Source: Deltaproteobacteria bacterium (GTDB lineage: Bacteria > Myxococcota > B64-G9). From it: a DNA stretch of 32,466 nucleotides. The stretch lies in NCBI GenBank assembly GCA_019314375.1, contig JAFCZJ010000044.1, forward strand, positions 1-32,466. Direction: 5' to 3'. The position numbers and the translations under genes were made by a program. Each line of letters opens with the position of its first letter. The stretch's first letter is position 1. Below the pieces are notes generated by a model, which worked only from the letters and a program-made list of their open reading frames with translations, ran no database searches and was not told the DNA's origin. This document shows, piece by piece, positions 16,635-23,692 of this stretch.

Positions 16635-18508
16635 CGACCTGCCTCCGAGCCCGTTGTTCCACGTGGAACAAGGCCTCTGGCCACACGCAAACTCAGCACC
16701 ATCAAAGCCGCTGGCGTCATCCCATCCACCCTGCTGGCCTGGTCCAAATCCCTGGGCTTGAGCCGACTCAGCTTTTCCGCCAGTTCCGTGGAAAGGCCTG
16801 GAATGCCAAGATAATCCATGTCCTCAGGCAGACGCCTCCCTCGTTGTTTTTCCAGTTGTTCAGCCTCCCTGATTTGCCGCTCCACATAGCCCTGATATTT
16901 GACCTGCACTTCCACCCGCTCCAAAACATCCGTGCTCAAGGGTCCCATATCCAACAAATGAAGCAGGTCCTTGATGTGGGTCTCCGGCCGACGCAGGAAC
17001 TTTTCCAAGCTGGGGCGTTTGGGGGCCAAGTCCCTGGGCATCCGGAGATCTCGCAGGGTGGCGAGAACCTCGTCCACTTGTCGGTGCTCGGCCCTTCTCT
17101 TTTCCAGGCGGGCTTCATCCACCAGTCCGATGGATTCGGCACAAGCATGCAGACGCTCTGCCGCGTTGTCCTCCCGGAGCATGAGCCTAAATTCGGCCCG
17201 GGAAGAAAACATGCGGTAGGGCTCTTCCGTCCCTCGGGTCACCAGGTCGTCGATCATGACCCCGATGAAGGCTTCGTGACGGCCCAAAACCACCGAATCC
17301 AGACCCCTAAGTTTTCGCGAGGCATTGATGCCGGCCATCAAGCCCTGCCCAGCTGCCTCCTCATAGCCACTGGTTCCGTTGATTTGTCCCGCCAAGAACA
17401 AACCGGCGATTGCTTTGGTCTCCAGGCTTCCCTTGAGCTGGGTTGGGTGTACGTAATCATATTCGATGCCATAACCCGCCTCGATCACCTCGGCCTGCTC
17501 CAGTCCCGGAATGGAGCGAATCATGGCCAGCTGCACATCCGCCGGCAGGCTGGTGGAAATGCCGTTGGGGTAGATGATCCGGCCGGAGCGGTCCGTTGGC
17601 TCCAGGATGACCTGATGGGATTCTCGATCCGCGAAACGCATGACCTTGTCTTCGATGGAGGGACAGTAGCGAGCGCCCACCCCCTTGATGACCCCGGAAA
17701 ACAGAGGAGAGCGATCAAGGCCCGAGCGAATGATTTCATGCGTCTTTGGATTCGTGCGGGTTACATGGCAAACCACGTTCGGCAAATCCAAACGCTCCGT
17801 GTCCAGCGAGAAAGGCAGCACCACCGCATCCGAGGCCTGTACCTCCAGCTCGTCCAGATTCAAGCTATCGGCTAAGAGGCGCGCCGGCGTGCCGGTTTTC
17901 AAGCGCCCCAGCTTGAGGCCCAGGCCTTCCAAGCAGGCGCTCAAGTTTTGTGCCGGGGGATCTCCCACCCGCCCACCGGCTTCCTGCTCGAGGCCTGTGA
18001 ACATCATGCCGCGCAAAAAAGTGCCCGTGGTCAGAACAACGGCCTCCGCCTCAACCCTGCGTCCATCCGCCAGGCTAAGCCCAAGCACGAGCCCCCCTTC
18101 CTCCAGGACCTCATCCACCATGGCCTCGACCAGGCGCAAGTGCTCGCAGCCTTCCACCGCGGCCAGCATAGCGCGGTGGTAATCACCCATGTCGCACTGA
18201 ACCCGGCGGGCTCGAACGGCCGGCCCTCGCGAGGCGTTCAAGCGCCGAAATTGAATGGCGGCCGCGTCCGCGATCCTCGCCATCTCTCCCCCCAGCGCGT
18301 CGATCTCCCGCACGATCTGGCTCTTGCCCAGGCCGCCGATGGCCGGGTTGCAAGACATCTCAGCCACGCGATCCCGATTGATCGTCAGGAGTAAAGTATC
18401 CACCCCCAGTCGCGCCGAAGCCAGCGCGGCCTCACAACCGGCATGTCCCGCGCCCACCACCACCACCTGGGCTCGCAAATTCTGGCTTGTGGTTTCACGT
18501 GGAACCAT
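16631..18508 (-). CDS. mnmG: tRNA uridine-5-carboxymethylaminomethyl modification enzyme MnmG (GidA)
   Basis: MnmG is the FAD-dependent partner of MnmE; together they build the cmnm5 group on wobble uridine of certain tRNAs. The protein has 625 residues, the usual length. The FAD-binding GAGHAG is at 19-24, followed by SCNPAIGGLGKSQIVREIDALGG, the most conserved block of the family. The C-terminal helical domain that contacts MnmE and tRNA is present (DYLGIPGLSTELAEKLSRLKP). The ATG is 3 bases after the mnmE stop codon. The first codons (MVPRETT) and last codons (LVPRGTT) encode nearly the same peptide because both ends carry a parS-type palindrome. Confidence 0.97.
   Translation of the reverse strand: MVPRETTSQNLRAQVVVVGAGHAGCEAALASARLGVDTLLLTINRDRVAEMSCNPAIGGLGKSQIVREIDALGGEMARIADAAAIQFRRLNASRGPAVRARRVQCDMGDYHRAMLAAVEGCEHLRLVEAMVDEVLEEGGLVLGLSLADGRRVEAEAVVLTTGTFLRGMMFTGLEQEAGGRVGDPPAQNLSACLEGLGLKLGRLKTGTPARLLADSLNLDELEVQASDAVVLPFSLDTERLDLPNVVCHVTRTNPKTHEIIRSGLDRSPLFSGVIKGVGARYCPSIEDKVMRFADRESHQVILEPTDRSGRIIYPNGISTSLPADVQLAMIRSIPGLEQAEVIEAGYGIEYDYVHPTQLKGSLETKAIAGLFLAGQINGTSGYEEAAGQGLMAGINASRKLRGLDSVVLGRHEAFIGVMIDDLVTRGTEEPYRMFSSRAEFRLMLREDNAAERLHACAESIGLVDEARLEKRRAEHRQVDEVLATLRDLRMPRDLAPKRPSLEKFLRRPETHIKDLLHLLDMGPLSTDVLERVEVQVKYQGYVERQIREAEQLEKQRGRRLPEDMDYLGIPGLSTELAEKLSRLKPRDLDQASRVDGMTPAALMVLSLRVARGLVPRGTTGSEAGR
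16655..16670. promoter_or_regulatory. parS: parS site, perfect 16-base palindrome
   Basis: TGTTCCACGTGGAACA is a perfect palindrome and matches the bacterial chromosomal parS consensus. It lies inside the mnmG 3' coding end, about 0.8 kb from the parA start and about 7 kb from the putative origin. It is expected to load ParB. Confidence 0.93.
18491..18506. promoter_or_regulatory. parS: parS-like site, near-perfect
   Basis: GGTTTCACGTGGAACC has the invariant CACGTG core and differs from the perfect site at 16655 by one base within the inner 14 positions (T for C) plus the two outermost bases. It overlaps the first codons of mnmG. It is expected to bind ParB, possibly with lower affinity, and could couple ParB spreading to mnmG expression. 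Confidence 0.8.
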
Positions 18509-18511
18509 GGC

Positions 18512-19873
18512 TCACTTCCCGATGCAGAATGACGAAAAAATTCGGTCTAAAAGATCCGGCTCAAGCTTCCGCCCAGTCAACTCACCCATCGCATCCATGG
18601 CAGAGCGCAGATCTTCAGCCGCCAACTCCACCTGATGATCCAGGGTCTTTTCCGCGCGACGCAATGCCGCCATCAACTTATCCATGGCCAGGGCCTGCCG
18701 GGTGGTCAGGGGAAGTCCATCCGCCGGACCCAAGAGGTCGTCTAAGCGCCGAACCAGCAAGTCCGATAGATCGTCTAAGCCTCGTCCATCCAGGGCAGAG
18801 ACCAACAAGCCCCCCAGGGCTCGCAGTTCCGCATCCAGGTTTTCGGCCTGAGTTTCATCTATGAGGTCAGCCTTGTTTCGCAAGGGCAGTAAGGTCTCCC
18901 CCCATGCCTGTTTTTCCATGTCTTCCGCCGCCAGCCAGGCATCATCCACCCACAGAACAAGATCGGCCTGCTCTGCTCTGGCCAGAGCCAAAACCTCGGC
19001 CGCCCGATCGGCTTCACCTGCCGGCATCTCTTTGGAGCGACCCGCCGTATCCACCAAGCGCAAACGGCGACCACCCAGCTCCAGTTCCACCGAAACAGCA
19101 TCCCTGGTGGTGCCAGCTTGGCTGGTGACCAATGCAACTTGTTTTCCTGATAACTTATTGATAATGCTTGATTTTCCGACGTTGGGAGGGCCAGCAAGCA
19201 CCACCTCGGCCGCCCCTGAATCCACCCGTCGTCGCAGGCCCTGCTCTAAGGCACCGGCCTGGGCCAAAAGAGGCTCCAGTCGCCGACTTCGCAGATCCAG
19301 ACTTTCTAAGTCCGGCTCCTCGGGGAAGTTCAAGGAGGCCTCTATCTCGGCCAAAAGAATCTCTATCGCCTGCTGTAGGCTTCCTAGTTTTTGACTTAGC
19401 TCCCCCTCCAAAACGCGGACCGCACCAGCAAGTTCTGCCCGGCTGCCGGCCTCGATCATCCGCGCGACCGCCTCGGCCTGGCTCAGATCCAGCTTGCCGT
19501 TCTCTAAAGCCCGTCGAGTGAACTCGCCGGCTCCAGCCGGCTCGGCACCCAAGTCCAGCAGGCGGGCCAAAAGGGCTTCAACCGCGGCCCTTCCGCCATG
19601 GCCATGCACCTCCACCATGTCTTCGCCCGTGAAACTCTTGGGGCTTGGCATGTAGGCCACCAGGACCTGATCCAGGACCTCTCCCGCGGCATCGTAGAAA
19701 CGAGCCAAGCGCAAACGCCGAGGTGCCAGCCGAATGGTTTTCGGATCCAGCCGGACGCCTTTGGCTAGGATTTCCAGAGACTTAGGACCGCTCAGACGCA
19801 GGACTGCTACGGCTCCCTGGCCCGGGGCGCTGGCCGCGGCGACTATGGTTGGGGACTTCACGGGAGGCCTCAT
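18512..19873 (-). CDS. mnmE: tRNA modification GTPase MnmE (TrmE)
   Basis: Protein of 453 residues. It has an N-terminal tetrahydrofolate-binding domain (GAGEFTRRALENGKLDL at about 114-130), a helical domain, and an inserted G domain with G1 GPPNVGKSS (228-236), G2 TTRD (255-258), G3 DTAG (275-278) and G4 NKAD (333-336). The C-terminal motif FCIGK (449-453), with its catalytic Cys, is intact. It acts with MnmG on wobble uridines, with GTP hydrolysis driven by potassium-dependent G-domain dimerisation. The ATG overlaps the stop codon of the small upstream ORF by 4 bases. No frameshift or lost motif is seen. Confidence 0.97.
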   Translation of the reverse strand: MRPPVKSPTIVAAASAPGQGAVAVLRLSGPKSLEILAKGVRLDPKTIRLAPRRLRLARFYDAAGEVLDQVLVAYMPSPKSFTGEDMVEVHGHGGRAAVEALLARLLDLGAEPAGAGEFTRRALENGKLDLSQAEAVARMIEAGSRAELAGAVRVLEGELSQKLGSLQQAIEILLAEIEASLNFPEEPDLESLDLRSRRLEPLLAQAGALEQGLRRRVDSGAAEVVLAGPPNVGKSSIINKLSGKQVALVTSQAGTTRDAVSVELELGGRRLRLVDTAGRSKEMPAGEADRAAEVLALARAEQADLVLWVDDAWLAAEDMEKQAWGETLLPLRNKADLIDETQAENLDAELRALGGLLVSALDGRGLDDLSDLLVRRLDDLLGPADGLPLTTRQALAMDKLMAALRRAEKTLDHQVELAAEDLRSAMDAMGELTGRKLEPDLLDRIFSSFCIGK

Positions 19874-20091
19874 CCGCCTTCAAGGCAGAGTTTGTTCAGC
19901 TCCTCACGGTGGGCTTCAATATAAGTATCCACCGCAGCTTCTTCCAAAGACAGGTCACTCAAAACACCTTCGTAGACCACGCGGAAGCCTGAGTCCAAGC
20001 GACCCGCGCTTTGAATGTACTTGAGCTTAACCACGGCGGCGGCATGAAGCCGCTCTTCCCTTGAGCGCTGTTGGATTTTCTTTGGGCTCAT
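19870..20091 (-). CDS. Unrecognised 73-residue protein between khpB and mnmE
   Basis: A short gene joined on both sides by 4-base ATGA overlaps: its ATG overlaps the khpB stop codon and its stop overlaps the mnmE start. It encodes a hydrophilic, mostly helical protein: a basic N-terminal third (SPKKIQQRSREERLHAAAVVKLKYIQ), a central GRLDSGFRVVYEGV that could form a beta hairpin, and an acidic C-terminal helix (LEEAAVDTYIEAHREELNKL). No signal peptide, membrane segment or metal motif is visible. A longer frame starting at 20121 would overlap khpB and has no support. Its position in a very conserved operon and its coupled translation argue that it is real. No family is recognised. Confidence 0.75.
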   Translation of the reverse strand: MSPKKIQQRSREERLHAAAVVKLKYIQSAGRLDSGFRVVYEGVLSDLSLEEAAVDTYIEAHREELNKLCLEGG

Positions 20092-20792
20092 GCCTCGGGC
20101 TTCTTCTGCGACTGAATGCACAAAACCCGAAAGCGGCCTTCGCCTTCGCTGAAGGTCTTGACCCGCTCGTCTTTCTCCAAAGCAAGGTGCAACAAACGTC
20201 GGTCTTGGGATTCGACCAGCTTGATGCGCAGGACCTGCCCGATGGCCAGGGCCTTGTCCGCCAACTGGGTCGCCAACTCCACCATGGCGACCGTGCGCTG
20301 TTCTAGCTGTCCCCCGAAGTCGATGATGAAGCGCTGCTCGCCCTCTCGGCCTTCATGCACGATGCGATTGACGAGGTACTGCAAAGATCCGCGGAACTCC
20401 CGGTATTCACCCCGGCGCATGTCGATGGGATCTCCGACCAGCTTGATGGAGATGAGGATCTGATCACCCTCCCGCTTCGCCTGCACCGTCTCAACCTCCA
20501 AGCCCATACCGGTGAGAATTTTCCTCACCACCAACTCAGAGCAAGCCTCTGGTTGGTCCTTTAGCTCCTGGATTTCTTGGATCAGCTCTGCGTCGTCATT
20601 GACTGGAACCGCCGCAACCTGCTCCTGCTCCTCGTACTCGACGATGATGGCCTTCCTGCGGTCCTTAGACGTCAGCCCAAAGGTGCCGGGCAAAGACTCG
20701 TAGTTCAACTGGTCCACCGGAATGTTGAGGACGGCCGAAGCCCTGGCCAGGGCCTGCTCGGTATCTTCGCCGAAAAATTCGCGTTTCATCAT
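20088..20792 (-). CDS. khpB: RNA-binding protein KhpB (Jag)
   Basis: Protein of 234 residues with the three-part architecture of KhpB/Jag: an N-terminal Jag_N domain (MKREFFGEDTEQALARASAVLNIP...LPGTFGLTSKDRRKAIIVEY, residues about 1-53), an acidic linker, a KH domain (about 85-155, including GDPIDMRRGEYREFRGSLQYLVNRIVH), and a C-terminal R3H domain (about 170-228) whose signature is RRLLHLAL. The protein binds RNA and in other bacteria influences cell elongation and division, usually with KhpA. Two ATG codons are adjacent; a GAGGA lies about 8 bases upstream. It lies 24 bases downstream of yidC, as is typical. Confidence 0.93.
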   Translation of the reverse strand: MMKREFFGEDTEQALARASAVLNIPVDQLNYESLPGTFGLTSKDRRKAIIVEYEEQEQVAAVPVNDDAELIQEIQELKDQPEACSELVVRKILTGMGLEVETVQAKREGDQILISIKLVGDPIDMRRGEYREFRGSLQYLVNRIVHEGREGEQRFIIDFGGQLEQRTVAMVELATQLADKALAIGQVLRIKLVESQDRRLLHLALEKDERVKTFSEGEGRFRVLCIQSQKKPEA

Positions 20793-20816
20793 CTGGGTAT
20801 CCTCATGAAAATCCGT

Positions 20817-22544
20817 TTAGGTCTTTGCTTGGGCCGGATCTACCATTCCCGCCGTGGGCGAACCTTTGATGTGATTGTAGATGAGTTGATGCGCAATGGA
20901 CAAGACGCTGTTGACAAAAATGTACAAGACCAATCCACTGGGCAAATAGAGCATGATGAAAGTAAAGAAAGCCGGCATCATGTACATCATCATCTTGGCC
21001 TGCTGGCTGTCCACGCTGGTGGGAGACAGTTTCTGCTGCAGGAACATGGTGGCACCGAGCACGATGGGCATGATGAAGTAGGGATCCCGATAGGAGAGAT
21101 CGTTCAACCAACCCGGGATGAAGGGTGCCTGGTAGAGTTCCACCGAAGAATAAAGCATGCGGTAAAGAGCAATCCAGATGGGCATCTGCATCATCATGGG
21201 CAGACAGCCGCCCATGGGGTTGACCTTGTGGGTTTTGTACATCTTCATCGTCTCTTCGTTCATCTTCTGCTTGTCTTCACCGTATTTCTTTTTCAAATCC
21301 TCCATCAAGGGCTTGATCTTGGCCATTTCTCGCATGGAGGCCATGCTTTTTTGGGTCAAGGGCAAGAGCAAAAGCTTGATGATGATGGTCAAGAAGATGA
21401 TGGCCAGGCCGTAGTTGCCCAAAAAGGAATAAAAAAACTTCAGCAGCCAGAGCATGGGGTGACATAGAAAAGCGAACCAGCCGAAGTCCACCGAGTTGGT
21501 GAGCATGGCGTTGCGTTCGTCACCCGCCTTGCCGCCTTTGACCTGCTCCAACAGATTCCACTGCTTGGGTCCGGCGTAAATACGTACTTTTTGCTTGAAG
21601 CTACCGCCCGGGGCCAAGGCAATATCCGGGTAAATCAGGCTGGAAACCATGCGCTGGTCGTGTCGAGACTCCAACTTACAAACCGACTCAGGTGTATCCA
21701 CGGTCACAGCCGCAAAGAGAAAATACTGCTCATTGATGCCGGTCCAAAGGATATTGGGCTTGCCGGTCACCGCCGAGCCAGCCTCGGGCTCGACGTCTAA
21801 GACTTCTTCTCCTGCCAGGCACATGGGTTGCCGGGGGGCCATCCGAACACCACCACAACCCGAGCTGACCGGGGCTTCGAAAAAACCGAACATTTCCAAA
21901 ATTGGCTGTGCCGTCAAGCTGGATTCACCGCGATTGATCAACTCCAAGTCCATCTCAATCTGATAGACACCCTTGCCCAGCGTATAGGTCTTTATAATTG
22001 TTGGTATTTCAAGGTTCTCTGGATCTTCGTAACGAAAAGTCACGCGATCGGGTCTGCTGTCCGTTACCTGCCAGTCCGTATAAGCTGGTAACTTAAAAGA
22101 ACTTTTCTCTCCACCCATCCGAAGCCGAAGCGGCATAAAAAGCTCTTCTTTGGTGGAAACCACATCTTCTAAGTCGCTCTCTTCCAGGCCCTTGCCCTCA
22201 ATGCGCTCTTTGAAGCCAAAAAGCTTCACATGCTTGAAACTGGCCCCACGTGAGGACAGAATCACCTCAAACTTGTCGTTCTTTAATGAGGCGAGCTGTT
22301 CTTCCGGTCGTTCCGTCGGTGGCTTGCTCTCCCCTTCTTCTACCTTGTTGTCTTTGGGCGCAAGCTTGCTGTCTTTGGATTCCTTGTTTGTTCCTGGGTT
22401 GTTGGCGCTTGCCACACCGCCATCGACGCTACCAGCCGACGAAGCCCTCGGCTCCATCGGCTCCATGGGTTCCATGAAGACTTGTTGCCAAAGGATCCAA
22501 ATCCCTACGCAGAGCAGGATGGCTATCAGGGTTCGTTTTTCCAT
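20817..22544 (-). CDS. yidC: Membrane protein insertase YidC
   Basis: Protein of 575 residues of the Gram-negative type. There is an N-terminal transmembrane helix (about 5-22), a Ser/Lys/Glu linker, a large periplasmic P1 domain, and the conserved five-helix insertase core from about residue 370. The core segment KVNPMGGCLPMMMQMPIWIALYRML, split here for length as KVNPMGGCLPMMMQ then MPIWIALYRML, is diagnostic. The positively charged residue of the hydrophilic groove is Lys390 (FLTIIIKLLLL), where Escherichia coli has Arg366. It inserts small and Sec-dependent membrane proteins. It lies 37 bases after yidD in the rpmH-rnpA-yidD-yidC order. Confidence 0.97.
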   Translation of the reverse strand: MEKRTLIAILLCVGIWILWQQVFMEPMEPMEPRASSAGSVDGGVASANNPGTNKESKDSKLAPKDNKVEEGESKPPTERPEEQLASLKNDKFEVILSSRGASFKHVKLFGFKERIEGKGLEESDLEDVVSTKEELFMPLRLRMGGEKSSFKLPAYTDWQVTDSRPDRVTFRYEDPENLEIPTIIKTYTLGKGVYQIEMDLELINRGESSLTAQPILEMFGFFEAPVSSGCGGVRMAPRQPMCLAGEEVLDVEPEAGSAVTGKPNILWTGINEQYFLFAAVTVDTPESVCKLESRHDQRMVSSLIYPDIALAPGGSFKQKVRIYAGPKQWNLLEQVKGGKAGDERNAMLTNSVDFGWFAFLCHPMLWLLKFFYSFLGNYGLAIIFLTIIIKLLLLPLTQKSMASMREMAKIKPLMEDLKKKYGEDKQKMNEETMKMYKTHKVNPMGGCLPMMMQMPIWIALYRMLYSSVELYQAPFIPGWLNDLSYRDPYFIMPIVLGATMFLQQKLSPTSVDSQQAKMMMYMMPAFFTFIMLYLPSGLVLYIFVNSVLSIAHQLIYNHIKGSPTAGMVDPAQAKT

Positions 22545-22581
22545 GGTGCGTTTCCCAATCTCTTAGAGAGCGTGCGGTCCG

Positions 22582-22791
22582 TCAGGGAACCGGATCCACA
22601 CCGCCTGTGTGGAAAGGATGACACCGACCCACGCGACGCAGGGCCAGCCACAATCCTTTCCAGGCACCGTACCGCCTCAGGCTTTCGATGGCATATTCAG
22701 AACATGTGGGATAAAAGCGACACCGCGGGCCCAGCAGGGGAGAAAGGATCACCTGATAGAGCCGAACAAGAAAGATAAGCGGAACACTCAT
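22582..22791 (-). CDS. yidD: Membrane-protein insertion efficiency factor YidD
   Basis: Protein of 69 residues, the usual size. It has the family pattern [20 protein letters not shown], then SEYA and the ending [15 protein letters not shown], with conserved Cys residues. An amphipathic N-terminal helix attaches it to the inner face of the membrane. It assists YidC-dependent insertion. The start overlaps the rnpA stop codon by 4 bases (ATGA). Confidence 0.96.
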   Translation of the reverse strand: MSVPLIFLVRLYQVILSPLLGPRCRFYPTCSEYAIESLRRYGAWKGLWLALRRVGRCHPFHTGGVDPVP

Positions 22792-23270
22792 GGCGACTTT
22801 TTCTGCCTCCGGTCCAGCCTCGACAGCTCTTCCAACAACATCGTGTACCCGACCTGGTGCCTCACCCGCTTGGGCACCACCACCACATCGGTCGACGCAT
22901 CGAAGAGCTGCCGATTGCGACGAAACACTTCACGGATGATCCGTTTGATCCGGTTACGCTGCACACTTTTACCGTACTTCTTGCTGACCGCAATGCCCAA
23001 CCTATTTCTATCCAGTCGATTCGGTCGAGTCAGGATCAAGAGACTACGGGTATGCGTTTTTCGACCGCGTCCCTGCACCCGTAGGTATTCCGGACGCCTG
23101 AGTAAGCGCGCACTCTTAGGAAATGACTCGTCGGCGTGGGAAGAACAGGCGTGCTTCGCGTCGCTACTTGTTGCTTGAGAGCAGAATTGCAAGTCGGGCG
23201 CGTCCCTTCCGTCGCCGTCGTTGAAGAACTCTTTTTCCACCCTTGGTTGACATGCGAGCGAGGAATCCAT
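22788..23270 (-). CDS. rnpA: Ribonuclease P protein component, N-terminally extended and overlapping rpmH
   Basis: RnpA binds the RNase P RNA and helps process the 5' ends of precursor tRNAs. The family core runs from [18 protein letters not shown] (about residue 49) through the RNA-binding motif [15 protein letters not shown] to DVVVVPK. From the first ATG the product has 160 residues, against about 110-120 in most bacteria. No ATG, GTG or TTG occurs in this frame between the rpmH stop codon and the core. The possible starts all lie inside rpmH: ATG 23270, GTG 23240 and TTG 23192. The frame is closed by TGA just inside the rpmH start (GTGA). I list the ATG; the TTG has a modest AGGG upstream. 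The extension is Ser/Asp/His-rich with no recognised motif. Confidence 0.88.
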   Translation of the reverse strand: MDSSLACQPRVEKEFFNDGDGRDAPDLQFCSQATSSDAKHACSSHADESFPKSARLLRRPEYLRVQGRGRKTHTRSLLILTRPNRLDRNRLGIAVSKKYGKSVQRNRIKRIIREVFRRNRQLFDASTDVVVVPKRVRHQVGYTMLLEELSRLDRRQKKSP

Positions 23271-23316
23271 GTTCCCGTGACCGCTTCCTTCTGCTGGGTT
23301 GATAAGTCCTTTTCAC
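23164..23316 (-). CDS. rpmH: 50S ribosomal protein L34
   Basis: A short gene with a GTG start, encoding 50 residues beginning [12 protein letters not shown], continuing [17 protein letters not shown], an Arg-rich run, and [10 protein letters not shown]. This is a complete L34. AAGGAG lies 8 bases before the GTG. It is the first gene of the minus-strand cluster leaving the origin. Its last 107 bases also lie in the open rnpA frame. Confidence 0.96.
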   Translation of the reverse strand: MKRTYQPSRRKRSREHGFLARMSTKGGKRVLQRRRRKGRARLAILLSSNK

Positions 23317-23396
23317 AGCAGACACTCCTTTTCTGCAGCTTCAAATGGCTGCCAATTGGTGCAGCCCGTCCATCGAGCTTCATCCAAAGCCGGCCA

Positions 23397-23425
23397 TGTA
23401 AATCACAGCCCCTGATGCCTGTCAA
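23397..23425 (-). promoter_or_regulatory. Candidate rpmH promoter
   Basis: Read on the minus strand: TTGACA (23420-23425), a 17-base spacer, then TTTACA (23397-23402) preceded by TG as in extended -10 promoters. Transcription would start near 23390, giving a leader of about 75 bases before rpmH. The -35 is perfect; the -10 is weak. Confidence 0.45.
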
Positions 23426-23692
23426 GACGTTTTTTTTCTTGAGCTTTTTCCTTACATTTTTTTCTTAGGTCTTTTTTCTTGAAAATATTTTCCTTCTCTG
23501 TTATCGCTTTCCCTCGCTTTGGATGAAAAAGTGAAATCATTGTGTGGGTAACCACTTAATTTCTGTGGAAACATATTCGGATGTTGTTGTTTTATTTATT
23601 TATTTTAACTTATCCACATTTGTGGATAACTATATAAATAACGGCGTTTTTCTCCATGCTTCAGTGGGTTTAGCTTCCCGTCTTGGGCTATC
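23426..23692. other. oriC: Putative replication origin (oriC) and dnaA promoter region
   Basis: This gene-free, AT-rich stretch lies between rpmH and dnaA, the usual origin position. It carries two perfect DnaA boxes facing each other, TTATCCACA (23610-23618) and TGTGGATAA (23621-23629), 2 bases apart. A near-match, TGTGGGTAA, is at 23543-23551 and a weaker one, TGTGGAAAC, at 23564-23572. An AT-rich run with tandem TTTA units (about 23589-23608) adjoins the inverted pair and is a candidate unwinding element. A -10-like TATAAA (23633-23638) sits beside the boxes, so DnaA may also control its own promoter. Gene orientation changes here, with minus-strand genes to the left and plus-strand genes to the right, as expected for divergent replication. 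Confidence 0.75.

Noticed and set aside
22247..22252. CACGTG inside yidC as another parS site
   Set aside because: The flanks (GCCC before, AGGA after) do not match the GTTnCACGTGnAAC arms. The same applies to CACGTG at 12869.
23589..23608. TTTA repeats as a microsatellite
   Set aside because: Only about four units, and their place beside DnaA boxes fits an origin unwinding tract better.
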